Part shown: in pieces, positions 12,401 through 24,960 of the stretch
How positions within the stretch are numbered: position 1 is the first letter of the stretch
Layout: the number at the start of each line of letters is the position of its first letter
Origin: Pocillopora verrucosa
Taxonomy: Eukaryota > Cnidaria > Anthozoa > Scleractinia > Pocilloporidae
Direction: 5' to 3'
DNA length: 64,000 bases
Assembly: GCF_036669915.1 (NCBI RefSeq)
Contig: NC_089320.1
Span: 8,514,733 to 8,578,732, forward strand
The notes under the pieces: model-generated
The model's database searches: none
Seen by the model: only the letters and a program-made list of their open reading frames with translations
Told to the model about the DNA's origin: nothing
Translations under genes and position numbers: made by a program

Positions 12401-15400
12401 ACTGCACCAATTTAGTTTCTAAACCGTCTATAGTTATTCCTTAATGTTTTCTTGATTTCTAGTAACTGTCGACTTGTCAATTAACCAGTGTACAAACTCT
12501 GTTCTGACAAAGTCTTCGTCTTGTCACAATTTTGCATCGACAAGAGCTGTTCATTAGCCCCTCTAAACATTACACCAACATTGCTTTTTGCTGCAATACT
12601 CTTCAGTTATACAACAACAAGCACAAGCAGTCAGAAACTCCCTTTTATTACTAGACAGAGTTGACCAAGTTGTACCTTCCCCCTTGAAAGGATCTGCTAA
12701 CAAAAAATTGTCACAATGATAGGATGAGGGTCATCATTTGTATGGCAGTCAGCCGGACCAGAGATCATCTCTTCACAGAATCCAAATAACTTTGAAATCA
12801 AACCATGCTTATTGAGCAATGACATTAAGGTAAAAATCTCCGACTACTCTGTTTAGCAGATATTTAATAGACGAGCCTCAGAGAATCCATTGCAGAAGCC
12901 AAAATTTTCATTCGGGCTCCGAGTCGGCCAGACGTAGTTTGACCTTCAGACTAAGAAGAATATCGACTTGCCGAGGTATGACGCAGACCTTAAGAACAAG
13001 AACTAAGTGGATCCCGGCTCGCCAACCTTCTATACTGTATACTTATTATCTTCTGCAGCATTAGGTTTACTGATAAATACGACTTTAATCAGAGATCCTA
13101 GCAACCTGATATCTGTTAATTGACAAAAAATTGGAAAGAAGAAATTTTCTCTTCATCTTCAGCCAAAAATTAAAGATTTTGATCCACTAAATGAAAATAT
13201 ATAAATGGAACGGCATTTAAAGGTAGACATTCCACGGGATGGCCCTTCTTTTCCACTGTTTCTAGATCGAACTAAAATTAAGAATGTTGGTTTTTGTGGT
13301 GGGGGGAAAACCGGAGGACCCGGAGTAAAACCTTTGGAGCAAGGACAATAACCACCAACAAAGTCAACCCACACGTGACACTACGACCAGGAAACGAACC
13401 CGGACCGCAACAATGGGAGGCAAGTGTTCTCACCACTGTGCCATCCCTGCGTCCTTAAGCAGTTGCCCTTTGTCAGTATCATTTTTCAAGCATGAAGCGT
13501 ATTCTCCCGTCATCCATTATGGATGTGATATAATTATTCATATATGGTCAAAATTTCCGGCTAATAATCCAGAACTGAGACTAAAAAGTAAGAAAACCAT
13601 ACTGAGTTGGTAAACTTACTTTAATATCCAGCGGAAATTTACAGTCTCCACCACACCTGTAGGCATCATAAAACTTAGGAAGAATGACGTCTTTCCAGAG
13701 ACCATTGCTGTCCATTGGAATCCGCATAGGACGTTTAGAACAAGGCCCCTTGTCACGAGTTTCGCGAGCATGTCTGGTCTTTCGCTTAACTTCACCCAGT
13801 GTCCTGTACCTGTAACGCCATGTAAGACCAAGGAAAATAATGGTGAGGTGTTACTCTCCCTATCCTTACCGTCACGATGTACTAAAAATTGTCGAAAAAT
13901 GTCCTGAAAGGCTTTAAAGTAGAACATGAGGAGGGGGGAAGGGATAGAGTTCATAATGTTGTCGTGACTTTTCTGAAACGCAATTATATTACATAAGTTT
14001 TTAACGGTGAGCCAATTTCCTTGATCACACTATGATGGTACGGAGGATCGATGAAATTCACTATTTAGTGCACCTAGATTTTGTATTCATTAATAATAGT
14101 AAGCTCTATAGAAGTGGTTTATAGAAGGGTCATCACATATCGAAAACTAAGCTAAGACTAAAAACTAACCATGAAATACAGGGATAAGACGAGATTTAAA
14201 AATACATTATATTAAAAATGAGAATAAACAAAGAATGTAATTAAAATCCAAGTACGACTCTCAAGAGGCCACGTTTAACAGCCGTCAGTGACTCTGCTGG
14301 CTGCTTTTCTTAATATTTATTTGATATTCGACTTCTCGTACCTATCATACAGCGTTTACATTGATGATTAATAATTAAATATCAATCATCAATATAGACG
14401 CTGTAACAGTGATAAGTATGAGAGGTCGAATATCAAATAAAAATTAAAAAACTGATAATTTTTTTTTTTTATATATATATTTAAGGTGAACGGCCAGGCT
14501 CCCGTGAGGGCGGTGCAATGCCTGCAGATCTACAGACCTAATCCAACCCATGGCTGAAAGTGCAATGCCTTAGGGTTTGGTCCACCATAAACCGAGGGCC
14601 ACCAGACACCAACTTCGTTGGGGAATCGAACCCCACCTCGCAAACATTGAACACACTCACACCAAAAATTGAACACGCCCGCTCCAAAAAACAAACGAAC
14701 AAAACGGATACACAGAACAAAAACATAGAAAAAACTTAGTTACACTATTATTTACAATATTATTTACATTATTATTTACATTGGTGCTAATACTAGAGTT
14801 ATTACTATTGTTAACGGGAGCCAAAAAATATAAATTCTTAACTAAGAACAAAACTTACACAATTACAAAAGTCATTAACTACAATTTCTTTCTACATTTT
14901 GGGACCCCTACAACAGAAGTGGGGGTAGTACGCTTAATTAACTCAGCGGCAAGCACCGCAGCCGTAGGGACCACAGAACGAGAGCTGTTTCGGGAAACTG
15001 TGACAACAACGTCACCAACCGCAGGAGAAGAGGACGAAGCCCTATTTACATTATTAACATTACTAATTCCACTATTATTAACATTGGCACTAGAGCTATT
15101 ACTATTAAGAGCGATCTTCTTAACACACAAAGACTTTGCGGGAAGCCTCTGGGAATGCGAACCAGTATGGTCCACAAACACCGCACACAAAACATTACTG
15201 TGCTCAGTAGGACCAACCATATCAACAATAGATCCCCTAAAAGAGATCCGATAGGAAGGATCATCCTTGATCTTGAGAATAAACCGGGCAAACTCATCCT
15301 CAGGCACCTCACCACTAGTATCCGCCTTTGAAATACAAACAAGATTCGCGTGCACTGATATGTACGCCCCACTCTCAAAAGTTATACAAACATCATCCTC

Positions 15401-18400
15401 GTCGCTAGGGGAATCGTCGCGCACTTTACTGCCCTTATACGAAATAACGTAGGCATCATCCCCGGAACACCTGGCCAACTGATCACGATACCCCAAAAAA
15501 AACTTCCTACGAAGATTAGGAGTGAAAATCCTACACGAAGCAACACACGAGGGGGCAGAGACAACGCCCTAGGGGCCAGAGGCCACTTCAGGAGAAACTG
15601 CAGAGACAGTCTGAGAGGACCCAACAGGAGAACCAGAGGGGCCAGGGACCGCCACTGGAACAACTGGGACAACAGGACCCGAGGAGGCCTGCACCACCTC
15701 AGCGATAGGAACCGAGGGGGTAGGCTCCAAAACACGCCCCGAGGGGCCTGGAACAGGAATCGCCACTTCACCAACCCCCGCAGGGGTACTAACAGGATCC
15801 TCAACCCCATCCTCATCCTTATCCTCCTCATCCTCCACATCCGAACCGGCAGAACTATCAGAGACAGCAAGCACAACAGTCCCAGAGGGGTCAGGCACCA
15901 CCTCAGGGACAGCCACCTCCATTGGTACAGCAGACTGACCCCACGGCCGGACACACGCATGCGCCTTGTGGTCGGGGGAGCCACACCTCCCACACTTTCC
16001 ATTAAACTGACAATCCGCCGCCTTATGACCACTGATCTTACAAATCTGACAAAACGGAAGAATACCTTTATACCAAACCCACACAGGGTAGTCATCAATA
16101 CGAAACTCAGCAGGAACTGGATCCGACAATGGCATCGTGAGAATACATGACCCAGTGAGAAGGCCCGGAATTCACGAAAAACTCTGATACTTAATACTGA
16201 TAACATCACCGTATTTACCCAGCTCATCACGAATCAGAGAATCATCACCTTCGACAGGAAAATAATGCACGTAAACCAAAGAATACGGCATATCTGAAGG
16301 GGTGACGCTAAGTTCATGTCCATCCAACGTTAACGAACCTTTACGAACAAATTCATCTTTATCCGAGGCATTCTTGAAGGTGACACGTATCAAGCCCCTG
16401 GGACAAAACTGAATGGCAGAAAGCCCGTCAAAATCAATACACTCCCTAAGGAGCGCAGTCACACGAGCCTTTTCATAACTTGCAACCATCTCCGACGCAT
16501 AAATTACACACTTCTTAACGCAATTCAAAACCATGGCGAAAAAACAACAAAAAGCCCAAAAATGGATGGGTGACCAAAAACCGGCAAAAACCCGTGAGAT
16601 GACAAAACGCCAAAACCAAAAAAGTCAAGAAGAAAAGCCAATCCAATACAAGATTGGAAAACAACAAAGAATGGCTTACCCCAGGTTACGGCAAGAAACC
16701 GAGCATAAGTCCCTGGGAGGGTCACCAGAAAAACAGCCAAAAAATCAGGACAAAATTATATCCACAAAACTCCTGCTTCTTTATCCAATAACGCTTGTGA
16801 ACACCGCAAATCCACGTACGATACTAAGACGCAGGTTATAAGTTGTTATTGCTGATCGGTGATGTTGATTAATCATTATGTCATAGTTTTGGATGTCACT
16901 GACGTGGTGTTGCTTATGATTGTGGTAATCTAAGATATAGTCGATCATAGCGGAGCTCGCAGCGCACGCAGCGAAGCATCATTCTCATCAAAAATGCCTA
17001 CCTATCCACCGAAAAAATGTGGTTTCATGTGACCCCGTGCAAGGTGCTTCTTTTAGCATGCGGGAATAGTTGACTTGCGGGCACAAATATTTGCATCAAA
17101 TATGCAGAAGGGGAACCCCCTAAGTGAGAGGAGAAGTCAATACGCATACACACTTATGTGTGACTAGGAAACCGTATGGGATTGCGCTGGTAAACATATG
17201 AGCAACCTGATGAAGTGCGCATACTCGAGTGCTGTGTCCCAGTGCAGAGTACCTCGGGCACAAAGTTAGGCATGACACGAGGGTTTCACGTGAGCTAGCT
17301 GATGTGAAGCCCGCGGAAGCAGTGGCTTTGAAAGGGAAATTATACTGATTGATTCTTTGTGCTAACTGGGTTTGCGTGAATCGAGGCGAGGAATAGAGAA
17401 AAGAAGACAAAACGTAGAGCGAGGCGCAAACGACGCGAGAAAGAGTGAGAAAGTAATCGACCTAATAAACAGAAACACGGGAAAGAGAAAAGCAAAAGAA
17501 AACCAGAGAGAACTTAGAGTGAAGAAGAGCAACGTGAGAAGGAAAGACAAGTTGCTCTAGAAAAAAGACCGAAAAAAGTTAACAACAGAGAGAAAGTGAA
17601 TCACTACGAAGCCGAGAAAGAACGGGAAAAGGCTAGGAGGAGGTAATTTCAGTCTTATCTGAGTTTTCGCGCTGCAAACCTCTTTCATTTCCTTTTGTTA
17701 TGTTAAATTTGCTAAGAGTTTTGTTCCGGCAAAAAGTTGCTTGTAATTGTGAGAACAACATAAAAACGTTTTCAGGCATCTCAAACTAGACCGACTTTCA
17801 GCCCCACCTTCAAAATCAGACAAGCCTACGAGCAGGCCATCGTTATGAGCCCTTCAATACGAGCGTTTCTTCGTCCATGAATAAGTCTGAGGCCTTGATT
17901 AACGCTGGGCCGCGAGAAGTGGCTGTCTTGAAGAATTTAAGGAATTTCTTCGCCACCAAGTGTCCAATCTATCCTTGACATAAGAGAATAACAAAGTGCG
18001 ACTAACCATAATGCCTTTTGTTACACAATAGAACCCATCAGTGACCAGCCTTAAAAAAAAGATTTTGATGAGTAACTGGCTGTTGAGAAGAGCCTAAGCT
18101 TCGGGAGGTTTTCAAAGAGCTTCCAGTAGTTTCACATAAAGACATGCTCGTCATACTCGTGCCCAAAGATCTAAAGGTCACGTACTTCGAAAATAGCCTA
18201 ACCACGAAAAAAGCAATACATGTTTCGGCCTGTCGACATACTTAACACCTCGACAACCGCAGAAAATAATCTCTACCAAACTAAACAGCCAACAACATGA
18301 TGTTGCACATCACGAGAAAAGATAAGTTTTTGAATGTTGATTAATTTCCGCGGAAGTTCAACTCGTGAGGGGAAAAAGAAGGGTGAGGAAAGGTCTCACT

Positions 18401-21400
18401 CACGTAAGTACACGACCGGAACACCGCTATGATGTAGCAAATGAATATACAATATAAGGCAGGATGTGTGCACTCTTAAATAGTTCCACCTTTTAGGATT
18501 TGGAGTGATTTTCCGCCGTCCCGTCTTTTAGGATTTGGGGTAATTTTCCGCCGTTCCGTGTTTTAGGATTTGGGTTGATTTTCCATCATTCCGTGTTTTA
18601 GGACTTGGAGTGATTTTCCACCGTTCCATCTTCTAGGATTTGGGGCAATTATCTTCGTTCTATGTGTTAGGATTTGGGGTGTTTTCCGCTATTCCGCCAA
18701 GCCGGCTTTTAAAGTCGCCCTTCACATCTTCCAGCCCAAGTGAAGCCCTCGTGTGAGACTTAGCCCGCGGTACGCTAGGCAAAAAGTTCGGCACTCGAGT
18801 TTGCGCACTTGATCATCATCTGCACACTAATGGGGTATTCAAGTTACGTACGCAATTGCACCTGTGCATTACCTCCTCCTCGCCCTTCTAAATACGTAAT
18901 GGCTTAACTGGTGCCCGCGGTGTGAACTGCGGATAAAGATATGAATGTAAAAGCAATCCTCGCAGTAAGAACACTACTCAAGCAGTAAAGAAAATAACGC
19001 CTGAAAATAATACAGGTCGCTGACTAGCATGCGTGTTGATCGTTTTGCAAGCTGTGAGAATATCGTTCCTCGTTTCCAGGCTTGTCACTTCTCCCCGCTG
19101 GACTAGTCACCGAAATTCCCTTGAAGCCGTTATTAAGTGTTAATAAAGTGTAGGGAGCTGAAAATAAATTCACTGGAGCACCGCTTTTAGTCTTGGCTAA
19201 ATCTATGTATTACATTGAGTTACCTATTCCCAGTTGACATTGAATCAATCTCCGGAAGTTTGGCCTGTGTTTGTACCACCAGTAGTGGTCTATTATTCCT
19301 TCTCTCAGCGGTAGATTCAGTCACCCGTTTGTGATACACCAAATTCTCCACGTTAAATGGCTGCAGCCTGAGATATACACCATGGTTTACAAGCGGAGTA
19401 TGAATCCACCTTTTCACCAAAGCGAGAACGGGGAAGGCCGATGGTATATCACCTTCGCTTCGTATTTTAACAGCCTGAACAAAATTCTTGCTATTCCGAT
19501 TATACAACACAAGGTTTTCACTGGAGAGTGAGGATGACTGGAAGCCATAATGTTTAGCCATTACTCTTATTTCTGCTGACGAGGAGGGATCATCCGTCCG
19601 AATGTTGGACAAGTTTACATTGTAGACAACTCCGTTGATTATTGGAGTAACTGCGAAAGAGATACATTCATTCAAACTTAGTTTAACGCACTACTTCGAA
19701 AATAGTTCTGGTACTCCTCGCTTGGTTCCTAGAATAAAAATAGCACCATCTAATTCTTCCTTCCGACCTAGAAAAGTTTGCGCGGACCGTTTGGAGGGAT
19801 AGCTGAGTTTACCACAATTGAGCAAAAGGCCTAACATAACAACAAATTAACAACAGTGTTAAATCCGACAGAACAGCGCAATAAATAATTCAACAATCAA
19901 AGCAGCAGGAAGTGAAACGTGATTTAAGGGTGAACTACCTTCAACAGCAAATCACACAAAACGTGAACCGCGCAAGTAAACACTCCGCGAACGTAAAACA
20001 CATGAAACGGTGATGATTATGATCAAACAAAACTCTGAAATACGCCGACGCATAAAAAAGACCAGCAACATCAGCAACGGTATTCGTAATTTATTTAAAC
20101 AAAAACATTGAAAAAAGGAAAGCCTTTTTCGAAATTGAAAGTAAACGTCACTTTTTTAAAATTCAATTTTATATGATTAAAACACGGACAACCTAAAAAC
20201 GCTTATAGGTGCAAAGTCAGATTTCCATATCATATCATTACAAATGTTATTTGAAGGTGTTGCAGGAACGAATTAAATATCTTAATCGCCGTTAACCCAA
20301 TTGTCTTGGTTTCTTATTTGTTGTTTCTCTCCACCCTCAATCTTTTATTTTATCGTTGCTATCCATTTATCAATCTGTTTATCTAATGGAATATTTGAAG
20401 ATTGTATTTAGGGTTCGAAAGTGAAGCGTTTTGAAGAAAGAAGCTTTGATCAGCGTTGATATCTTATCAGATAAGCATAAAGACACCATTCGCCGATCCA
20501 ATCAGGAACGGGAAATTAACTTTTATCGTTCCGTATTTTGTCTTGCAGCCTTTGGCCGAGCCCAGTTCATTTCGAATGCACTTAGCTATATGCGAAGAAA
20601 AATACTTGATCCCTTCAGCGATTATTGTAATGGCGTTCAGGCAATTCTGATCTCTTATGGCATCAGAATTTAGAGGCAAAGAGCCGGTTTATGGTCGGAA
20701 AACAAGACGTAATGCTCGAAGTAATGACTAGAATAAATAGCTATGAATGAAGACATGAGTGATGCAGATATAAATAGACTGGTTCGATTTTTCTGCCCTT
20801 GCAACTTCTCACCAGCTAACTGTCTCGTCCATCGGTTAAGTCAGGTACATCGGTTGGAAGATTTGATTGATGCACTGATACTATCAGTTCAAGTTGCACT
20901 AGTTCTTTGAGCTAGGCTTCGGCGTATTAGCAAAAGTTGTTTGCCGAAATTAATTTGATACTCTCTTAGTTTAACAATCATAGCTCTTGTGAAGCTCGAT
21001 GAATTAATCATTATTTCTTATCGCAGACCAAACTATCCCTAACTTAGGTGACAATGATACAGAGGTATTCTAAAAACATTTTGCAAACTGCGCTGATCTT
21101 TATATGAAGTCATTTAGAGGTAGTACTTCCAATCGTATCTGAAAATGTTGCAGTTAATCCTCTAAGTAGGTGGAGTTGAGGTGAAAAAGTAGATGAAGTA
21201 GTCTGAAAGGTAATTATTTCTGCGAAGTATTATATATTTTTCACACGAGAAATCTGGTATCCTTTAAACAGAAAGCCTAGCGTCTGATGTCTACTGGTGT
21301 CGGTACAGATCCCTATTTCTGTATTAGCTGTCAAGACTGGAAATGGATTACGTTTCATCATCATAACATGCATATTGCACAAAAAAAATCGTGAAAGCAA

Positions 21401-21927
21401 GTTCTACCGTTTCCTCTGCTTTTTAGCTTCTTTCCTTTTTATTTCACGTCATGCAGTTGGCTAACTGGAGAACAAAGTAGTGTTAAAACTAAAGACATTA
21501 AGGCGCTGACCAAGAACGTTCAATGATGGTCAAGAACCAAAATTGGACTTATTCTGAACGATGAGCCATGACAAATATACAGTCCATAGTGTTCTCCGCT
21601 GAGTAATCGCTTTGGATTGTAATTTGAGGAAAAATGGCTGTGTTGTTTCAAGATGCTACGCGTAAAGTGATCCTAAAAATTACCTTGAGCCGTAAACAGG
21701 TAGATTTTGGTCCTTTCTTTGTTCTGTGTTTCCCCAGCTGCATCGCTTATGACAAAGGTACAGTACAAATCCTTTACTGAGGCAGGAATGTTAAAGGCCG
21801 AAGTGCCTTTGAAATGCGGACTTTGAAAACCATCAAGGAACACTGTGCAGGGTTTAACAGATTCTGTGGCTGTACATTTCAGGCCAAACGCCATCACGAA
21901 AAGCAAGACATAGCGTAAAGGCAGCAT
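9446..21927 (-). CDS. Secreted TGF-beta superfamily ligand, Nodal-like, complete
   Basis: Secreted signalling ligand. Four minus-strand exons fit in phase: 21927-21684, 19650-19224, 13803-13620, 9631-9446, giving 346 residues. Exon 1 begins with a hydrophobic signal peptide (MLPLRYVLLFVMAFG). Exon 2 and the rest of exon 1 form the propeptide. RKTR (231-234) and RETR (237-240) are possible furin-type cleavage sites, leaving a mature domain of about 106-112 residues. Its seven cysteines (245, 274, 278, 311, 312, 343, 345) have the cystine-knot spacing C..CGGDC..CC..CGC. The segments FYDAYRC, SPTNYAVI and MIVEECGC resemble vertebrate Nodal more than BMP2/4, whose end is MVVEGCGC. I therefore call it Nodal-related, but a divergent BMP/Activin-type ligand is possible without a tree. 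Introns of 5.4 and 4.0 kb hold retroelements. Exon 3's acceptor at 13803 was chosen because it matches exon 2's phase-2 donor. Confidence 0.9.
10395..12470 (-). pseudogene. Degenerate L1-like LINE ORF2 remnant
   Basis: In order on the minus strand are a reverse-transcriptase active-site segment (QFADDTTAVLSD, FADD at 12390-12401) followed by SGLKLNVKKTQAM, then a post-RT segment (NRGGLKMTDYDTMI, near 10900), then a C-terminal segment (FLVWTGLRQSVPLKLRS, about 10430-10500). These occur in different frames with stops between, so the copy is dead. The order is that of L1-type ORF2. It lies in the 4-kb third intron of the TGF-beta ligand gene, in the same orientation. Confidence 0.85.
13285..13455 (-). 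mobile_element. tRNA-derived SINE
   Basis: On the minus strand an A-box-like TGGCACAGTGGTGAGA is followed about 35 nt later by a B-box-like GGGTTCGTTTCC. Then comes a tail with GTGTGGGTTGACTTTGTTGG and TCCGGTTTTCCCCCC. This polymerase III head plus conserved tail is typical of metazoan tRNA-SINEs. It lies 165 bp downstream of exon 3 of the ligand gene. Confidence 0.75.
14316..14442. repeat. 127-bp inverted repeat (MITE-like)
   Basis: The arms begin TTTGATATTCGACTTCTCGT on the left and match ATGAGAGGTCGAATATCAAA on the right, followed by a shared CAGCGT/ACGCTG pair. A short AT-rich loop with its own small hairpin (TTGATGATTAAT...ATCAATCATCAA) sits in the middle. There is no ORF. Confidence 0.8.
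14461..16850 (-). mobile_element. ORF1-only non-LTR retroelement with A-rich tail
   Basis: A minus-strand unit with a 5' leader (about 16850-16535), one long gag/ORF1-like reading frame (16534-14879) and a 3' UTR. It ends in an A-rich tail (TATATATATAAAAAAAAAAAA) at about 14461-14490. No reverse transcriptase or endonuclease frame lies between the ORF and the tail. The 3' UTR carries a short hairpin GGGGTTCGATTCCCC (about 14615-14630). The layout recalls half-LINE elements that depend on a partner for mobility; the 5' limit is approximate. It sits in the second intron of the TGF-beta ligand gene. Confidence 0.65.
14879..16534 (-). pseudogene. ORF1/gag-like protein with RRM-like region and two CCHC knuckles, two nonsense codons
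   Basis: One frame runs from the ATG at 16534 to the TAA at 14879 (552 codons including stops), broken only by two in-frame stops. One is a TGA ending at 16172 (after KYQSFS), the other a TAG ending at 15569 (after ASGP). The N-terminal part (CPRGLIRVTFKNASDKDEF, then DMPYSLVYVHYFP) looks like the RRM-type nucleic-acid-binding fold of LINE ORF1 proteins. Two zinc knuckles follow at 15953-16051 (CQICKISGHKAADC and CGRCGSPDHKAHAC, both CX2CX4HX4C). A Pro/Glu/Ser-rich linker and an Asn/Ser-rich C-terminal part come next. The family binds RNA. The low decay (two stops, no frameshift) suggests a fairly recent insertion. Confidence 0.8.
16945..17090 (+). repeat. Dispersed SINE-like repeat fragment (pair with 38379-38665)
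   Basis: Shares with 38379-38520 the segments AGCGGAGCTCG, CCGAAAAAAT, CAAGGTGCT and CATGCGGG followed by GGGCAC. The tRNA-like part present in the other copy is not seen here. The element is probably truncated. Confidence 0.55.
18491..18698 (+). repeat. 35-bp minisatellite, six units
   Basis: Six head-to-tail units of about 35 bp, each of the type TTTTAGGATTTGG followed by (A/G)GTGATTTTCC and a CCGTTCCGT end, with single-base differences. It lies in intron 2 of the TGF-beta ligand gene. Confidence 0.9.
18938..19025 (+). repeat. Fragment of the 47-kb foldback SINE-like family
   Basis: The run TGAATGTAAAAGCAATCCTC, then AACACTACTCAAGCAGTA, then GCCTGAAAATAATACAGG matches in order the left end of the element at 47102-47460. 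Confidence 0.6.
19651..21683. other. Intron 1 of the TGF-beta ligand gene; nothing else supported
   Basis: I see no recognisable gene or repeat. The 80-codon plus-strand frame at 20431-20673 has no family resemblance. Confidence 0.4.
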
Positions 21928-22713
21928 TTTTTAGCTTGCGGACTATAGAGTGGATGGTCACAGTGGTCCGTGATTGGATCCGTCCGAAAATAGAAAGACA
22001 TCGAGACAAAATTATGATAGGAAAATTTGTTATTGTCTGTACAGGATGTGCGAATTTAAATTATTTGTATTCAGATCGGTCTTCTGTGTTCATGTTTTTT
22101 AAGATATTTTGAACGTAACGCTATTTAACGAGCAAGATTTTTTTTTTTTCATTCGACATGGCACTTTTGACTAAACAGTGAAATAATTTCATTGATAACC
22201 ACAATGCTTTTACTAACACGTTGAAAAAAGTAAATCGGCTTGTAATGACACGGTGGAACCTCGCAATTTTCGATTCGATGCATAATGTCACAACTCAAAT
22301 AACCTTTATTTGTGCTCAAACATTGTGAACGTGCACAAACAAGCTGCTGAAAATGTATCTCTTTGATGCCTTAATGCAAGCTTTGGGAGAATAAATGATG
22401 GAAGAAAAATGGCAACGCCTGAACAGAATTTCGAAACTCTAACAACATTCAGTGTCCACTACACAACAAGTAACACAGTAGTGTGAACCAAATAAGTTTA
22501 TTTAAGGAAGGCAGCCGAGAACCAACCCGAGGCATATGTTGCCCGTAGCATACATACATGCATTCGCAACTGATATACCATATACAGTCCTAATGTACAG
22601 CCAATTCCTTACACATTCAAAAATAGGTATACATCACTAACATGCAAACTTCACCAAATCGGGATTAACGGAGACAGGCAACTGCCCACAAAGACATTAT
22701 TACTGTTATACAG

Positions 22714-22869
22714 AGGCCAGAAAAAACCTGCCAGAAAAAACCCTTTGGGGAAAAAATGACAGGAAATCTGTGTGAGACAGTCCTGGAAAAGATGAAAAAG
22801 ATGAAAAACGGGGAGGTAGCAGGCCAAGACGAGATGCCCCTCTACCACCGAAAAGACGAGGAGCTTTAA
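22714..22869 (+). CDS. Possible terminal exon of an unidentified gene
   Basis: Directly after an acceptor-like TGTTATACAG, 51 codons stay open and end in TAA. The sequence is Lys/Glu-rich and includes KMKKMKNGEVAGQDEMPLYH. The stretch is purine-rich, which alone keeps a frame open, and I found no upstream exon to join. No function is assigned. Confidence 0.2.
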   Translation, partial: RPEKTCQKKPFGEKMTGNLCETVLEKMKKMKNGEVAGQDEMPLYHRKDEEL

Positions 22870-23707
22870 TGATATTCTACTTCAAACCTAGATTGGTCAG
22901 AAACAGAATTTGTGCATGGCTTAGGATGGTATTATCAACACATTGAATGGTAAAACTCTTGAGAAAGTGGAAAGATGTACGACTGAACTCGAAAAATCAT
23001 AAACATGACACTTTTAAAACTCTAGTTTATTTTCAATCCAGCAAAATTTTTGTAGTTTTAGATAAATAAATGTTCTTGGTTTAATTTCAGAGAAGATCGT
23101 CAAGAGTTTGTAAATATAAAAATAGTTTATGCCTGATTTTTTAGCCTTTATTGCTATACTGCAAATATCTGGGTCAGGAAAACAGTTAGAAACGAGCACG
23201 TTTCACCAGAGTGTTTGTAAACATATAAACCTTATCGACAGTTTTCTTCTTCCTTTTGTTTTGTTCTCCCTTTTCTGACCTAAATGAAAGGGAAGGTGAT
23301 GGGAAATGATATATTTTATGGCGATGGTCTCAAATGAAAATGAAATAAAAACAGAAACTGCTAAAACAAAATAAAAGGCAGCTATTTCCACTGATGAACA
23401 CTCCCCCAATCTTTCCCTCTTAGTGGAAAGTAATGGCAAGACAATTGAAAGAGCTATGATCTTATTTGCATAAGAGCTGGTTCACCTTTTGATAGGAGCA
23501 CACATAGTCAGATCAACAGAGGCCTTTAAGTATATTTCAAAAAAGAGTGCGGTTGTTTCAACTTTTTCAAATTTCATTACGGATGCCCTTTTTGACTTTG
23601 CTTGACGCTTTGTTTGCATTAGAAATGACTTAACGTCGCGTATGATAAATAAAACTTTCTCGATGGTTTAATGTATGATACGAGCGGATGTTTTGCGAAT
23701 TGTGCAG

Positions 23708-23840
23708 AATTAGTCAAGGGAACCCCAAATACACAATGCTGGAAAGCATTGTCCCTGCAGACCCTGATGACCCGGCTTCCCCTCCCCCTTCCCCACCCCC
23801 TGCTTATCGTGACTTACTTCTGTTGGACTGTTTGGGGTAG
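23708..23840 (+). CDS. Possible proline-rich terminal exon
   Basis: From an AG at 23706-23707 a frame runs to the TAG at 23838-23840 and encodes an acidic then proline-rich segment (ESIVPADPDDPASPPPSPPP, then AYRD). The acceptor has a poor pyrimidine tract and no partner exon was found. It could also be a small ORF starting at the ATG at 23736. Confidence 0.2.
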
Positions 23841-24960
23841 ATTAGCTTGAGAAACTCGTGCAAACGGAGACACCAGGACTGACCCTGGCAGAGTACACAT
23901 ATTTTAAGAACACAAACCCAAACAATTTCTAAAGACATTGGAAACAAACAAGAAAGTACTAAAAAAATCAATCTCCGAGAACTGAAACCTAAAATAAAAC
24001 TTTCCGTCGAGGACTCTAAGCAAAGTCAAGGACAAAACCAAACACGACTGGCGATGACGATTATCGCACGAGAGTTAAGTCCTATTACAACGGTCGAGGA
24101 CACATCACTCTAAAGGTAAAAAAATAAATGTATGGTCATGCACCACAAAAAGACCAAGGCTCACAAGACTCTCACGAGGATTTTAAGATAATCTAACAGG
24201 CCTAAACAATTTCCAAACACATTCCTAATTTTAGTAGTACCCAAACACTTCTTTTTCGTAGTTTTTATATCACTGGCTCGAAGAGGAGAGAGAAGGCGGG
24301 CAAACTTAGCTTACGGGACGGATACAGCAACCAGGGACTGAGAACACGACGTTTTGACCCACCACACTTCCCTGAAATAAGATCAGGAGACCCCAAATGC
24401 ACACTGGCTGATAGCCCCGTCCCTAAAGAGTATGGTAAAACATTTTTGCCGGCTTGCGATGCTCTTTTCCTTGTGTATTTGTTTACTTTTTGACATTAGT
24501 TATACACAGCTTGCAAGAACAACTTTACAAATGTTCTACAGTTTACTACCAAAACTGACATAACTGAAGGCTACTAACTTCATTCCTAACTTACCTAAGA
24601 ATATGCAACAAGACTTGAGAATCAAATTCTCTCCTGTTCATTAGTGTTACAATGAGCTTTTCTTTCTGTCTTAAAGCTTTACATAAGGAAGCAGAGCACT
24701 CCTCTAGAACGCGTAAGTTGTTTAATATACAACTCATATTTTTATCATATCATCATTATTTACGAGGATTTTAGGATCGTGCGAGATGTATCTTTAAGGG
24801 AAGCATATTGGGTAAAATGGGTAAAATCTCGATGACATCTGCGTTCTTTACCAGTGATAGTGGATAATATATTAGTCATCATAAAACAAAAATCAAACAA
24901 AACAAAAGAAACAAAAACAAAAAAATGAGAGGTGGTTCGAAATGTCGACTCAGCCAATAC

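Noticed and set aside
14781..15254. 157-codon plus-strand frame rich in Leu/Thr
   Set aside because: Antisense shadow of the Asn/Ser-rich end of the ORF1-like protein.
15382..16230. 282-codon minus-strand frame rich in Leu/Arg/Ser
   Set aside because: It is an out-of-frame shadow of the ORF1/CCHC frame; the real frame has the zinc knuckles.
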